From Prochlorococcus sp. AG-686-J21 (GTDB taxonomy: Bacteria > Cyanobacteriota > Cyanobacteriia > PCC-6307 > Cyanobiaceae): a DNA stretch of 64,000 nucleotides. A program made the position numbers and the translations under genes. Positions 39,148 through 49,836 of the stretch are shown piece by piece. A model generated the notes under the pieces. It saw nothing but the letters and a program-made list of their open reading frames with translations. It searched no databases and was not told where the DNA came from. Numbering within the stretch: the first letter of the stretch is position 1; every line of letters begins with the position of its first letter. The stretch is from NCBI GenBank assembly GCA_003210285.1, contig QCVS01000007.1, forward strand, positions 1 through 64,000, in the 5' to 3' direction.

Positions 39148-40629
39148 TTGTATTCTGTGGAAACTACTACAAGAATTATAAAAAAATTAAATAACTTATG
39201 GAAGAGAAGTCAATTTCCTGCGCAGAATCCTATTCAAATTTCAACAATAGATAAATTAATTATCTTCTTAATATGTATTGTTATCTCCGTAATATCTTCT
39301 TATGAAATTCTTCTTGTTCAAACGTTAAAAGTTGCAGATGTTTTTTCTTGGGGCTTGAATTTTGCTGAAGTCTTATTCACTTGCGGATTTTTAATACTAG
39401 TTTCTAGAAAAGAAAATCCAAACATTAATTCAAGACAAATCTTATTAATTATTTCAATGCTGTTAATCGTTCAAATTATGAAAAATATATTTGGATCAGG
39501 ATTTAGTCCCCTTTCAATTATTGTACCTCCTTCTTTAATTATTTCTCAAGGTATGGGAACCATAACTGCTTTAGCTTGGGTCTCAATAGCAAGTCTAAGT
39601 TGGCCAGATTCTATGATAAATATTAATAGTAATCTGCTACTCATAACATTGATTTGCGCCTGTGTCGTTTCAGTTCTTGGAGGAAGAATAAGAAGTCGAG
39701 CTCAGTTACTTCAACTTTCAATATTTGTACCAATTGGGGCATTGATTCTTCAATGGTTACTAATTGGAAATGAGGAATATTCCTTACTGGATAACCAAGA
39801 AATTTTTACTTCAAATGGCAAAATATTTTCTGATTCTTTGTTATTGGCAATAATAATGCTCATAACAATATTATTTATCCCCATTTTTGAGTCCATATTT
39901 GGATTATTAACAAAGGCAAGATTATTGGAATTGGCTGATAAAGAAAAACCTCTTATAAGAAGACTCTCTATTGAAGCTCCAGGTACTTTTGAACATACCT
40001 TGTTGATCTGTGGTCTAGCTGAAGAGGCGACAAGAATGATAGGAGGTGATATTGATCTTATTAAAACTGGTTCTCTCTATCATGATGTTGGGAAATTACA
40101 TGCTCCAAATTGGTTTATTGAGAATCAAGATGGGGGGGTAAATCCACATGATGAAATAGATGATCCTTTAAAAAGCGCAGAGGTTTTACAAGCCCACGTA
40201 GATGAAGGCCTGAAATTTGCAAGAAAAAATAGATTGCCAAAACCAATAGCTAATTTCATCCCAGAACATCAAGGAACTCTAAAAATGGGATATTTTCTTA
40301 ATAAAGCTGAAGAGAAAAAACTAAATTTTAATGAGAGCGATTTTAGATATAGAGGTCCTATCCCCCAATCTAAAGAAACGGCTATCTTGATGCTTGCTGA
40401 TGGATGTGAAGCGGCATTAAGAGCAATGGATATTAAGGCTTCTGATTATGAAGCACTAGAAACAATATCCAAAATATTTAATTCAAGGATAGTTGATGGC
40501 CAGTTAAATGATAGTAATCTTTCCAAGGGAGAAATTTTTCTAATTAAAAAATCTTTTTTAAATGTTTGGAAAAGAATTAGACATAGAAGAATTCAATATC
40601 CAACAACAAAAAATAATACTTTTTCTTAA
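39148..40629 (+). CDS. PgpH-like membrane HD-domain phosphohydrolase (putative c-di-AMP phosphodiesterase)
   Basis: About seven membrane helices occupy the first ~265 residues, then a cytoplasmic HD domain with GTFEHTLLICGLAEEATR, SLYHDVGKLHAPNWF, FIPEHQGTLKMGY and MLADGCEAALRAM, giving the metal-binding His, HD, His and Asp series. This is the 7TM-7TMR_HD architecture in which PgpH degrades c-di-AMP. The usual large extracellular HDED sensor domain is missing: 493 residues instead of 700 or more. The start is read as TTG 39148. The window also encodes the c-di-AMP cyclase CdaA, so a shared pathway is inferred. Confidence 0.83.
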   Translation: MYSVETTTRIIKKLNNLWKRSQFPAQNPIQISTIDKLIIFLICIVISVISSYEILLVQTLKVADVFSWGLNFAEVLFTCGFLILVSRKENPNINSRQILLIISMLLIVQIMKNIFGSGFSPLSIIVPPSLIISQGMGTITALAWVSIASLSWPDSMININSNLLLITLICACVVSVLGGRIRSRAQLLQLSIFVPIGALILQWLLIGNEEYSLLDNQEIFTSNGKIFSDSLLLAIIMLITILFIPIFESIFGLLTKARLLELADKEKPLIRRLSIEAPGTFEHTLLICGLAEEATRMIGGDIDLIKTGSLYHDVGKLHAPNWFIENQDGGVNPHDEIDDPLKSAEVLQAHVDEGLKFARKNRLPKPIANFIPEHQGTLKMGYFLNKAEEKKLNFNESDFRYRGPIPQSKETAILMLADGCEAALRAMDIKASDYEALETISKIFNSRIVDGQLNDSNLSKGEIFLIKKSFLNVWKRIRHRRIQYPTTKNNTFS

Positions 40630-40639
40630 TTTAATATTT

Positions 40640-41032
40640 TTATAGTCTAATATTCCTTCGATGTTTCGGATTGCACCAATATATTAAAGCCAAAATACTA
40701 AATAAAGCAGATAAAAGTGTAAAACCTCCAATTCCAAAAATATCTTTAAGGACGACTAATCGAAAAATAGAATATGGAGCTGTTCCAGAAATTATCATTG
40801 AAAGAGATACTAGAGTTAAGGTAATACCCCATTTCTTCTCTGCTAAAAGAGCAAAAGAAGAGACTATTCCAACTATTGCTGCAGGCCACCCAAGGCTTAT
40901 AGCTAGTGTAATATTAGCCACTTTTAATGGAGGCCCATAACTTACTATTAAAGCGATTATGGGTAAAGCAATGATGTTACTTATCAAACCAACCCATGCA
41001 AGAGTCCAATATCCTAATACCCTTTCTCTCAT
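40640..41032 (-). CDS. Small integral membrane hypothetical protein
   Basis: I do not recognise this family. The 130-residue protein has about four hydrophobic helices (WVGLISNIIALPIIALIV, ITLAISLGWPAAIVGIVSSF, ITLTLVSLSMIISG, GGFTLLSALFSILALIYW) joined by short loops and a basic C-terminus (PKHRRNIRL). It reads like a typical polytopic protein, not a shadow, with a solid ATG. It converges on the HD-domain gene with ten bases between stops, and leuA lies upstream on the same strand after a spacer with a strong inverted repeat. Confidence 0.62.
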   Translation of the reverse strand: MRERVLGYWTLAWVGLISNIIALPIIALIVSYGPPLKVANITLAISLGWPAAIVGIVSSFALLAEKKWGITLTLVSLSMIISGTAPYSIFRLVVLKDIFGIGGFTLLSALFSILALIYWCNPKHRRNIRL

Positions 41033-41073
41033 TACTTTATTTGTTTAAATATAAAATTAAAGCTTTAATCTAC

Positions 41074-41110
41074 ATTATTAAGTTACTGGTTTTTAGTTAA
41101 ACTTAATAAT
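41074..41110 (-). terminator. Perfect 11-bp inverted repeat after leuA
   Basis: ATTATTAAGTT (41074-41084) and AACTTAATAAT (41100-41110) pair fully around a 15-base loop in the gap between leuA and the small membrane protein on the minus strand. A palindrome ATTAAAGCTTTAAT follows in the leuA direction. No clean T-run follows, so it may be a leuA terminator, an mRNA stabiliser or a protein site. Confidence 0.45.
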
Positions 41111-41122
41111 CCCCAAATTAAA

Positions 41123-42763
41123 TTAATTGTTGGGATTTGATAATATTTTATTTTTAGGATTTTCTAAATTGTCAAATTGGGGATGAATAGAGTTTTTCTT
41201 CTCTGAAAATACAAGCCTGTTTAAAGCATTTACAAAAGCATTCGCAGCAGCAACAACTACGTCTGTATCCGCAGAGTGTCCTGAATATATTTTATTCTTA
41301 TTCCGAATTCTTATAGTAACTTCCCCTAATGCATCTATTCCTTCAGTTACAGACTTTACTGAAAATTCTATTAATTCATTGGGAACTTTAGCTAATGCAT
41401 TTAGTGCTTCGCAAACCGCATCTACAGGTCCAGTACCTATTGCGACAGCAGTATCTTCAGTATGATCTTCTGTATTTATAAGAGTTACTGTCGCGGTAGG
41501 CCTAGATGTACTGCCACAACTAACTTGAACATGACTTAGTTGAAATTTAGATTCTGGAAGTTGAACCTGTTCACTAACTATAGCTTCTAAATCTCTATCA
41601 GTAATTTCTCGTTTTCTATCAGCTAGATCTTTGAAGCGAGCAAAAGCATCATTCAGGTCTTCTCTACTTAAATCGTATCCCATCTCTTCCAATCTTGCTC
41701 TTACGGCACTTCTTCCGCTAAGTTTCCCTAATGAAATTTTATTATCATTCAAACCAACAGTTTTTGCATCAATAATTTCATAGGTGAGTCTGTTTTTAAG
41801 TACACCATCCTGATGAATTCCTGACTCATGAGCAAAAGCATTTGCCCCAACAATTGCCTTATTAGGTTGAACATTCATTCCGGTTAAGTTAGATACTAAT
41901 CGCGATGTTTTTGTGATTTCTTCTGTTCTTATTGCTGTTAGCGGAGTAGGTGAATCTGAACTTCTTCCAAAGAAACTATTAAAAAAACTTTTCCTCACAT
42001 GCAATGCCATTACTAATTCTTCTAAGGAGGCATTCCCTGCTCTTTCACCTATACCGTTTATTGTGCACTCTAATTGCCTTGCTCCGTTCTTTGCTGCTTC
42101 AAGAAAATTAGCAACGGCTAAACCTAAATCATTATGACCATGGACTGAAATAATAGCTTCATCAATATTTGGAACATTTTTATTAATATCAAAAATAAGC
42201 TTCCCAAATTCACTTGGAGTTGTAAACCCAACTGTATCTGGAATATTAATAGTTGTAGCTCCTGATGTTATTGCTAGTTGAATTACTTCATAAAGAAATT
42301 CAGGATCACTCCTTGAGGCATCTTCACAAGAAAACTCAATATCATCGACTAATGATTTAGCATAACCTACCATTTCTGGAACTATACAAAGAACATCAGC
42401 TCTTGTTTTTCTAAGTTTATGTTTTAGGTGGATATCGCTAGTAGCTATAAACGTATGAATCCTTTTTTTAGGGGCTGGGTTTATAGCTTCATAACAAGCT
42501 TTTATATCATTTGTAGAGGCTCTAGCTAAACCACAAATTATCGGGCCATTTTCTCCACCAACTACTTCTGCAATTTTATTTACTGCCTTAAAATCTCCAG
42601 GACTTGCATATGGAAATCCTGCTTCTATAACATCTACTCCTAATCTTGCAAGTTGATGAGCAATTGCAAGCTTTTCCTCAAGATTTAAACTTGCACCAGG
42701 AGATTGCTCACCATCTCTCAATGTTGTATCAAAGATCAATATTCTTCCTGGATCTTTTGACAT
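41123..42763 (-). CDS. leuA: LeuA, 2-isopropylmalate synthase
   Basis: This enzyme joins acetyl-CoA and 2-oxoisovalerate as the first step of leucine synthesis. The DRE-TIM pattern is clear: [30 protein letters not shown] with metal-binding His residues, [15 protein letters not shown], and [15 protein letters not shown]-terminal LeuA dimer regulatory domain ends in [23 protein letters not shown]. Its 546 residues are typical, so leucine feedback is expected. The gene is monocistronic or pairs with the small membrane gene downstream. Confidence 0.95.
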   Translation of the reverse strand: MSKDPGRILIFDTTLRDGEQSPGASLNLEEKLAIAHQLARLGVDVIEAGFPYASPGDFKAVNKIAEVVGGENGPIICGLARASTNDIKACYEAINPAPKKRIHTFIATSDIHLKHKLRKTRADVLCIVPEMVGYAKSLVDDIEFSCEDASRSDPEFLYEVIQLAITSGATTINIPDTVGFTTPSEFGKLIFDINKNVPNIDEAIISVHGHNDLGLAVANFLEAAKNGARQLECTINGIGERAGNASLEELVMALHVRKSFFNSFFGRSSDSPTPLTAIRTEEITKTSRLVSNLTGMNVQPNKAIVGANAFAHESGIHQDGVLKNRLTYEIIDAKTVGLNDNKISLGKLSGRSAVRARLEEMGYDLSREDLNDAFARFKDLADRKREITDRDLEAIVSEQVQLPESKFQLSHVQVSCGSTSRPTATVTLINTEDHTEDTAVAIGTGPVDAVCEALNALAKVPNELIEFSVKSVTEGIDALGEVTIRIRNKNKIYSGHSADTDVVVAAANAFVNALNRLVFSEKKNSIHPQFDNLENPKNKILSNPNN

Positions 42764-43007
42764 TAGTTAAATATAATTAATCCTATATTAAGCTAATTAA
42801 AAAAAAATTACTAGATACGGATAAATTAAAGGAGTCTTTAGGAATCAACTCCTAATTATTTTTGGTTAAATTTTTATAAATAAAGAGTATTTATATTTAT
42901 TAAATAAAGTATTCTTTAAAAAAAATAAAAAATTAAATAATTAAATATTTGCCCCAAGGTAAATTCTGATATTTTAAATGCACTTTAATCATAAATCTTA
43001 AAAAACT
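42764..43007. other. leuA / GH57 divergent spacer (244 bases)
   Basis: No ORF is present. AGGAGT (42830-42835) and ACTCCT (42848-42853) could pair around a 12-base loop, followed by AATTATTTTTGG on the plus strand. The remainder is long A/T tracts. It must hold promoters for both genes, but no convincing -35/-10 pair stands out. Confidence 0.4.
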
Positions 43008-44591
43008 ATGAATGGGCCTCTCCCTAATAAAAATTACTTAGGCAGATTGGCAATAGTTCTACATGCTCATCTCCCTTATGTTAGAAAAAATGAAAAAAAT
43101 TCCTTAGAAGAAGATTGGTTATTCCAAGCAATACTCGAATGTTATATTCCATTACTACAAGTAATGGAATCAAGTAAAAAACAAGATATTAGCAATACAA
43201 AATTAACCCTCAGTTTATCTCCAACCTTATTATCTTTACTTCAAAATAAACAAATTCAAAAGAAATACTCATCTTGGATTAAAACAAGAATAGAATTTTT
43301 GAGTGATTTACCTAAAAAAGAACAAGCTGCATCTGAATTTCTTCTGAGAAATATTAAAAATAATTATTTATATTGGGAAAAATATTCTGGAGATTTAATA
43401 AAAAGATTTGCAAATTTAAATTCGACTGGAAATTTAGATATTCTTACTTGTGCGGCAACACATGGATATTTGCCAATCCTTAGAGAAAACCCTGAAACAG
43501 TTTTAGGTCAAATAAATACTGCTATAAGAAGTCATGAAGTTATTTTTGGAACAAGACCCTTAGGTATTTGGTTGCCTGAGTGCGCATATTATGAAGATCT
43601 TGATGACGTATTAATTAACTGCGGAATTAGGTATGCAGTTTTAGATGGTCATGGGATTTTGAATGGATCACCAAGGCCAAGGTATGGTGTATATGCACCT
43701 ATTTGTTCAAAAAAAGGGGTGGCTTTTTTTGGGAGAGATAGTGAATCAACATTGCCAGTTTGGTCCTCAAGAGAAGGATACCCAGGGAATCCAGTTTATA
43801 GAGAATTTCATAAAGACCTAGGGTGGGAATTATCTTCCTCAGAACTACAAAAAAAAGGCATTCCGACAAGCAGGCCTTTAGGATTGAAATTTCATAGAAT
43901 TACGAATAATAAATGTTCATTAGGCAAAAAAGAATTTTATATAGAGGATGAGGCTATAAAAAAAGTTGAAGAACATGCTGAAAATTATCTTTTATCAAGA
44001 TCTAAACAATTAAAGAACCTTTCTTTATCAGGATCATTTGAACCTTTGCTAATTGCTCCATTTGATGCTGAATTATTTGGACATTGGTGGTATGAGGGAC
44101 CAAGATTTATTGAAAATATACTTAAAAAATCTACAAAATATTTCATTAAGCTTACAAATCTAAAGGAAATTCTCCTACAAAATCCTAACCTTCAAATTTG
44201 TGATCCTTCTCCTTCAAGTTGGGGGCAGGGGGGATTTCATAATTATTGGCTTAATGATAAAAATGCATGGATAGTTCCAGAAATCACAAAAGCAGGGGCT
44301 GTTTTTGTTGAATTATCTAAAAAAAAATTTAATGATGATTTTTCTATGAGATTATTAAAACAGGCTGCGAGAGAGTTACTTCTTTCTGAATCGTCTGATT
44401 GGAGTTTCATTTTAAAGGCGGGAACTACAACTGAACTGGCTAAAGAAAGGATTGATAGACATCTTTTTAGATTCTGGAAATTAATTAAGATGTTAGAAAA
44501 CAAATCTAATATTGATTATAAATTTCTCGAAAATATTGAAGAAGAAGATAAAATATTTCCTAATATAAAAATTAAAGATTGGCAATTGTAA
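43008..44591 (+). CDS. GH57 glycoside hydrolase, 1,4-alpha-glucan branching enzyme-like (DUF1957)
   Basis: This is a glycoside hydrolase family 57 protein of the branching-enzyme type. The first conserved region is VLHAHLPYVR, the second is around AATHGYLPIL, the third GIWLPECAYYE with the likely catalytic Glu, the fourth LLIAPFDAELFGHWWYEGP with the likely Asp, and the C-terminal SWGQGGFHNYWLNDKN region belongs to the DUF1957 module. Its 527 residues match characterised archaeal and bacterial relatives. It probably shapes glycogen branches, alongside malQ in this window. It is convergent with crtL, 5 bases apart. Confidence 0.86.
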   Translation: MNGPLPNKNYLGRLAIVLHAHLPYVRKNEKNSLEEDWLFQAILECYIPLLQVMESSKKQDISNTKLTLSLSPTLLSLLQNKQIQKKYSSWIKTRIEFLSDLPKKEQAASEFLLRNIKNNYLYWEKYSGDLIKRFANLNSTGNLDILTCAATHGYLPILRENPETVLGQINTAIRSHEVIFGTRPLGIWLPECAYYEDLDDVLINCGIRYAVLDGHGILNGSPRPRYGVYAPICSKKGVAFFGRDSESTLPVWSSREGYPGNPVYREFHKDLGWELSSSELQKKGIPTSRPLGLKFHRITNNKCSLGKKEFYIEDEAIKKVEEHAENYLLSRSKQLKNLSLSGSFEPLLIAPFDAELFGHWWYEGPRFIENILKKSTKYFIKLTNLKEILLQNPNLQICDPSPSSWGQGGFHNYWLNDKNAWIVPEITKAGAVFVELSKKKFNDDFSMRLLKQAARELLLSESSDWSFILKAGTTTELAKERIDRHLFRFWKLIKMLENKSNIDYKFLENIEEEDKIFPNIKIKDWQL

Positions 44592-44596
44592 AAATC

Positions 44597-45808
44597 TTAT
44601 TTTATCTTTAGCATCCCAAGCTTAACTTTTAAAGGTGAATTTATAAACATTTTACTCATCACATAAACTAGTTTTGGTAATGGAAGTGTATTGGTTAGAA
44701 AACCAACCCATTCTTCTGTTGACAATTTGAAGAAATTAGAAAAGAAACTTCTTAATCTACTTTCATCAAAGCTCATTAATCTCCTGAGACCGTATTGATA
44801 AAGCTTATGTCTTTGAGTTAGTTCATATGGCCACAAGACTGACCATCCTTTGGTGGCTAACTCTAGTGAACTATAGTTTGGTTCTTTCAAAAAGATTGCT
44901 AATTTTTTAGCAAGAAGTGGAGCTCTTCTTAATAGAGATCCAATCATATATCCAGATGCGGGATGAACCATACTTGCGGCTCCTCCAAAACCAAGAACTG
45001 ATTGATTTTTACATGGTAGTGGTAAATTCATAGGGAATAAGCAATTCTCTTCATGAAATATTTCAACTACTTTTATACCCTTTTTATTTAGTCTACTAAA
45101 AAGTCTTTTTTTTAGATTTTCCTGCGAAAAAGCAGGGTAACTAGCTAGAGATGTCTCTTCAACAAAATAAGTTTCACTCCCTAAATCCATTGCATAAAGA
45201 AAAGATGGCGATTTCAACAACTCTTCATCATCTAAATGGTCAGAACGAAAATCCATTAAAACAAATTGATCTTTTTTTACAGGAGGAATAGAAAATTTAC
45301 CGACTATTCCATAAGCAGCTTGCTGGGCGACTTCTTTTGAAAATGGCCTTTGAATAAATTTACTATTGTGACCACTTGCATCAATTACTAATCTTGCCTT
45401 TAGTTTTAACCCTGATAAACAAATTACTTCAGAAATTTTGTTTTCTGATTTAATAATTTTTGCGGTTTCATTCAACCATTGAATACCTTTGCATGTTTTC
45501 AAAAGTTCATTTTGAAAAGCTTCTTGATTTATCAAACCATAATCATAACAATGTTTTGTGGGATTATTCCCTTTGTCCTTTATTCCATCTCCAAAATAGC
45601 TCACAGTTTTTGACCATCTATGAGACAACAAAGACGCTAAACCAAATTCCTCTAATTCAGAAGCCCAAATCCCATATGTGTTTCCCCATTTTTCATATGG
45701 AGATTTAGTTGATATTCCCTTGATATTAAGATTTTGTTTGGCTAATTCTGAAGCTAAACATAATGCTGCAGGTCCAGAACCTAATATTAAAATATCAAGA
45801 ATTTCCAT
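44597..45808 (-). CDS. crtL: Lycopene cyclase, CrtL type (probably beta-cyclase)
   Basis: This FAD-dependent enzyme closes the ends of lycopene to make beta- (or epsilon-) carotene. The N-terminal nucleotide-binding loop is LILGSGPAALCLASELA, with YGIWASELEEFGL as the cyclase signature. The middle carries FVLMDFRSDH and the later part FGGAASMVHPASGYM, a conserved region of CrtL. The 403-residue length fits. Marine picocyanobacteria have separate CrtL-b and CrtL-e; adjacency to gyrA agrees with my memory of crtL-b, but the ring type needs alignment. gyrA is 24 bases upstream on the same strand. Confidence 0.9.
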   Translation of the reverse strand: MEILDILILGSGPAALCLASELAKQNLNIKGISTKSPYEKWGNTYGIWASELEEFGLASLLSHRWSKTVSYFGDGIKDKGNNPTKHCYDYGLINQEAFQNELLKTCKGIQWLNETAKIIKSENKISEVICLSGLKLKARLVIDASGHNSKFIQRPFSKEVAQQAAYGIVGKFSIPPVKKDQFVLMDFRSDHLDDEELLKSPSFLYAMDLGSETYFVEETSLASYPAFSQENLKKRLFSRLNKKGIKVVEIFHEENCLFPMNLPLPCKNQSVLGFGGAASMVHPASGYMIGSLLRRAPLLAKKLAIFLKEPNYSSLELATKGWSVLWPYELTQRHKLYQYGLRRLMSFDESRLRSFFSNFFKLSTEEWVGFLTNTLPLPKLVYVMSKMFINSPLKVKLGMLKIK

Positions 45809-45832
45809 AAGAACTTTCTAATCTAAAGGTTG

Positions 45833-48433
45833 TTAAGTTTCTTTTTCATTGGAAATTGATTGATCTTCTTCATCAATTTGTTCATGAGGAACCAACACAA
45901 CCTCGGATAAATGATCTCCATCATCCAGTCGTTGTAATTTTACACCTGTGGCAGCTCTTGATTGTTGAGAAATTTTATCGGCATTAGTTCTTACAATTAC
46001 ACCTTTTTCGGTAACCAGAAGTAATTCTTCACCTTCTCCAAGAACTTTAAGGCCTACGAGTGAATCATCTTTGATTCTGAATTTTATTGCTCTTAATCCC
46101 ATACCCGCACGTTTTTGTAATCTAAATTTTGTAACGGGAACTCTTTTCCCAAGACCAAAAGAACTTGCTACTAGAACCCAAGGACCATTTGAAGACTTAC
46201 TTTCAAGATCTTCCTCATTCTCAATATCTTCCTCGTCAAGATTTGCCAATTGATCAACAAGATCACAACTTAAAACATCCATTGAAACAAGTTTATCTCC
46301 TTCTTTTAAGTTCATTGATTTAACACCTCTAGCAGTTCTTCCAAGAGGTCTTAATTCATTAATATCTAACCTAAAGTGAATAGTCATTCCTCTGCTTGAC
46401 CCAATCAAGACACTATCTCCTTCTGTTGATAATCTAACCCAAGTTAAAGCATCTCCCTCTTCTAGGTTAATTGCTATTAAACCATTTGAACGTACTTTTG
46501 AAAAAGCAGATAGTGGAGTCCTTTTTATAAATCCAGCTTTGGTAAGCATTAACAAATAACACTCATTATCGAAAGAATCTACTGAAACAAGAGAAGTAAT
46601 TTGTTCTTCTCTTGGTATTGGGAGTAGTTGTACAGAAGGAGTCCCTTTAGCTGTTCTACTACTCATGGGTACTCGATATGCTGGAAGAGCATAAGTTACT
46701 CCTCTATCACTGAAAAGTAGAAGCGTATCATGGTCATTGCAGCTTATGAATAATTTAACTTCATCATCTTGTTGATTCTTTGTTCCGGCTTTACCTCTGG
46801 ATCCCCTGCTTGTAGATTCGAATTCATTTACAGGCATTCTTTTTAAGTATCCTGCAGCCGTTAACAAAACAACGGATCTTTCATTGGCTATTAAGTCAAT
46901 ATCATCTAGTCCCCCGCCTAAATTGAGAATCTCTGTTTTTCTCGGAGATGAAAATCTTTCATCTATTTTACTAAGCTCTTCAAGAATAATTTCATTTATT
47001 CTCTCTTTATCATTCAATATATTTTTGTAATCTGTAATTTTTCTTGTAAGTTCATCATGTTCTGCTTTGATTTTATCTGCCTCTAAAGCTGTTAATCTTC
47101 TTAATTGCATTTGTAAAATTGCATCTGCTTGAATTACAGATAATTCATGATCATTTTGCAGTTGCTCTCTTGCTGAATTCGTATCTTTTGCAGATCTTAT
47201 TAAATTTATAATGTTATCCATAGCTTCAAGGGCTAAAAGAAGTCCTTTGATAATGTGATCTCTTTCCTCTGCTTTTTTTAATAAGAAACTTGTTCTTCTT
47301 TTGATTGTTTCAATTCTAAATTCTAGAAATACATCTAGCATTTTCCTCAGAGAAAGTGTTATTGGTTCTCCGTTAACAAGAGCTAAAATATTTGCACTAA
47401 AGTTATTTTGCAGAGGTGTTATTTTAAATAAATTATTTAGAACAACTTGAGGATAGGCATCTCTTTTAAGCTCAATTACAATTCTCATCCCATCTCTATC
47501 ACTTTCATCTCTAATATCAGATATTCCCTCTAATCTTTTCTCATTTACTAGATCTGCGATTCTTTCTATAAGAGCTGCTTTATTAGTTTGAAATGGAAGC
47601 TCAGTGATTATTACTGCATCTTTTTCTGCTCTTCCGGGAGATTTGATTTGTTCAATATCTGCAACCCCTCTCATAGTTATCGACCCTCTTCCAGATTTGA
47701 AGGTCTCTTTGATACCATCTCTTCCTAATATCTGGCCTCCAGTAGGAAAATCTGGTCCTTTAATTAATTCAAAAAGTTCTTTGTCTTCCGTTGAAGGGTT
47801 TCTGATTATAGCTTTAAGACCATCAATTATTTCTCCTAAATTATGCGGAGGTATATTAGTTGCCATTCCAACAGCAATACCTGATGATCCATTTAATAGA
47901 AGTTGAGGAATTCTAGCAGGTAAAACAGTTGGTTCTTGCTGTGAACCATCAAAATTATCAGAAAAATCTACAGTCTCAGATTCAATATCCTCGAGTAAAC
48001 TTTCATCTGTTAGGGATTGAAGACGTGATTCTGTATATCTCATGGCGGCAGGAGGATCATTATCTACCGACCCGAAGTTCCCATGTCCATCTATTAATGG
48101 CATTCTCATAGAAAAATCTTGTGCCATTCGTACTAATGCATCGTAAACAGCCGTATCACCATGAGGATGGTACTTTCCTAAAACCTCTCCGACAACCCTT
48201 GCACACTTTCTGTATGGCCTACCGCTCGTTAAACCAAGCTCATACATTGCGTATAGAATCCTTCTGTGAACTGGTTTTAATCCATCTCTTGCATCTGGAA
48301 GAGCACGTCCGACGATAACACTCATCGCATACTCTAGGTAAGAGCGTGACATCTCATTTCTTAAATCAGTCTGAATTATTCGATCGTTATTTTCACTCAA
48401 ACCAGAATTCTCAGAATTAACAATATCGGACAT
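45833..48433 (-). CDS. gyrA: GyrA, DNA gyrase subunit A
   Basis: This is the DNA-cleaving subunit of the type II topoisomerase that adds negative supercoils. The catalytic Tyr is in [18 protein letters not shown], preceded by [16 protein letters not shown] and [19 protein letters not shown]; the quinolone-determining region looks normal. The C-terminal six-bladed pinwheel has repeats such as [11 protein letters not shown] (the GyrA-box) and TARGVKSM. The 866-residue length is usual. An acidic insert ([14 protein letters not shown]) lies in a late loop. Crt L follows downstream; the upstream gap is shared with divergent guaB3. Confidence 0.96.
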   Translation of the reverse strand: MSDIVNSENSGLSENNDRIIQTDLRNEMSRSYLEYAMSVIVGRALPDARDGLKPVHRRILYAMYELGLTSGRPYRKCARVVGEVLGKYHPHGDTAVYDALVRMAQDFSMRMPLIDGHGNFGSVDNDPPAAMRYTESRLQSLTDESLLEDIESETVDFSDNFDGSQQEPTVLPARIPQLLLNGSSGIAVGMATNIPPHNLGEIIDGLKAIIRNPSTEDKELFELIKGPDFPTGGQILGRDGIKETFKSGRGSITMRGVADIEQIKSPGRAEKDAVIITELPFQTNKAALIERIADLVNEKRLEGISDIRDESDRDGMRIVIELKRDAYPQVVLNNLFKITPLQNNFSANILALVNGEPITLSLRKMLDVFLEFRIETIKRRTSFLLKKAEERDHIIKGLLLALEAMDNIINLIRSAKDTNSAREQLQNDHELSVIQADAILQMQLRRLTALEADKIKAEHDELTRKITDYKNILNDKERINEIILEELSKIDERFSSPRKTEILNLGGGLDDIDLIANERSVVLLTAAGYLKRMPVNEFESTSRGSRGKAGTKNQQDDEVKLFISCNDHDTLLLFSDRGVTYALPAYRVPMSSRTAKGTPSVQLLPIPREEQITSLVSVDSFDNECYLLMLTKAGFIKRTPLSAFSKVRSNGLIAINLEEGDALTWVRLSTEGDSVLIGSSRGMTIHFRLDINELRPLGRTARGVKSMNLKEGDKLVSMDVLSCDLVDQLANLDEEDIENEEDLESKSSNGPWVLVASSFGLGKRVPVTKFRLQKRAGMGLRAIKFRIKDDSLVGLKVLGEGEELLLVTEKGVIVRTNADKISQQSRAATGVKLQRLDDGDHLSEVVLVPHEQIDEEDQSISNEKET

Positions 48434-48612
48434 ATAAAAACCCTTTACTTAATAATAATCCCTGATTGTCAGAATGAATAAAAAAAAGCTATTAATTAAT
48501 TATCAAATACGCACATTTATATTCAAATAATAAAAAAACTCTTTTGTTTTTCAATAATTATTGGCTTATTACACCTTTAGTTGTTAATTTAATCAGAATA
48601 AATAAATTAATT

Positions 48613-49776
48613 GTGAATATTGAAATTGGTTTAAACAAAAAAGTTAGAAGAGCTTATGGTATTGATGAAATAGCATTAGTTCCTGGAACTCGTACTCTTG
48701 ATTATGATTTAACTAACCCTTCTTGGTCAATTGGAAATATTAAAAGAGAAATTCCAATAATTGCAAGTGCAATGGATAGTGTTGTTGATGTAAATACAGC
48801 TGTAGAGCTCTCTAAATTAGGAGCTCTTGGTGTTCTTAATATGGAGGGTATTCAGACCAGATATGAAAATCCAAAAGAAATATTGACCCAAATCTCATCT
48901 GTTGGAAAAGGAGAATTTGTGCCCTTAATGCAAAAAATATACAGTGAACCTATAAAGGAAGATCTAATAATTCAAAGGATTAACGATATTATAGAAAAAG
49001 GTGGGATAGCCGCTTTAAGCGGAACACCACAAGCGGCTATTAAATTTAAAGAAATACTAGTTAAATCAAAAATAGATTTATTTTTTCTGCAAGGAACAGT
49101 AGTTTCTACCGAGCATTTAGGTATGGATGGAAAGGAGACCTTAAATATTAAAAGTCTCTGTCAATCTTTAAAAGTTCCAGTTATTGCTGGAAATTGCGTG
49201 ACTTATGAAGTTGCAGATCTTCTTATGAAAGCAGGTGTAGCAGGTCTTATGGTAGGGATTGGTCCAGGTGCTGCTTGTACTTCAAGAGGTGTTTTAGGTA
49301 TTGGCATACCTCAGGCAACAGCAATATCTGACTGCAGTTCAGCAAGAGATAATTATTTTGAAGAAACTGGTCGATATGTTCCAGTAATTGCTGATGGGGG
49401 AATTATTACTGGTGGAGATATTTGTAAATGTCTTGCTTGTGGTGCTGATGCAGTAATGATCGGGTCTCCAATAGCTAAATCATCAAGTGCCCCAGGTAAT
49501 GGTTTTCACTGGGGGATGGCAACACCTAGTTCAATTTTACCCAGGGGTACAAGAATTGAAGTCGGTTCTACAGGTTCTTTAGAAAGAATCTTGAAAGGAC
49601 CTGCATTACTTGATGACGGGACACATAATTTACTTGGAGCTATTAGAACATCAATGAGTACTCTTGGAGCCAAAAATATTAAAGAAATGCAAAATGTAGA
49701 GATTGTAATTGCACCCTCTCTCTTAACAGAGGGTAAAGTGTATCAAAAAGCTCAACAACTTGGAATGGGAAAATAA
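48613..49776 (+). CDS. guaB3: GuaB3, CBS-less IMP dehydrogenase-family protein
   Basis: This TIM-barrel IMPDH/GMP-reductase family enzyme has the catalytic-loop Cys in GIGPGAACTSRGVLG and phosphate-binding VIADGGIITGGDI and AVMIGSPIAKSS, but no CBS domain insertion. GuaB3 proteins of cyanobacteria have been reported to act as IMP dehydrogenases, while actinobacterial relatives act as GMP reductases. The ORF track starts at TTG 48544, but the family opening IEIGLNKKVRRAYGIDEIAL points to GTG 48613, giving 387 residues. Yfr1 and trxA follow. Confidence 0.9.
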   Translation: MNIEIGLNKKVRRAYGIDEIALVPGTRTLDYDLTNPSWSIGNIKREIPIIASAMDSVVDVNTAVELSKLGALGVLNMEGIQTRYENPKEILTQISSVGKGEFVPLMQKIYSEPIKEDLIIQRINDIIEKGGIAALSGTPQAAIKFKEILVKSKIDLFFLQGTVVSTEHLGMDGKETLNIKSLCQSLKVPVIAGNCVTYEVADLLMKAGVAGLMVGIGPGAACTSRGVLGIGIPQATAISDCSSARDNYFEETGRYVPVIADGGIITGGDICKCLACGADAVMIGSPIAKSSSAPGNGFHWGMATPSSILPRGTRIEVGSTGSLERILKGPALLDDGTHNLLGAIRTSMSTLGAKNIKEMQNVEIVIAPSLLTEGKVYQKAQQLGMGK

Positions 49777-49822
49777 CATAAAAATTTATCGCTTTAAATG
49801 TTAAAAATTTCTCTTAAAGAGC

Positions 49823-49828
49823 TATCAT
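49823..49828 (+). promoter_or_regulatory. Candidate -10 box of Yfr1
   Basis: TATCAT lies 8 bases before the G-run that begins the Yfr1 structure, which is the spacing expected of a -10 box. No clear -35 is visible, which is common in this group. The placement is inferred from the RNA start. Confidence 0.5.
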
Positions 49829-49836
49829 TAGTTTAT

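Noticed and set aside
48544-48612. Upstream extension of guaB3
   Set aside because: The extra 23 residues are hydrophobic and unlike the GuaB3 family, which begins at IEIGL; GTG 48613 fits.
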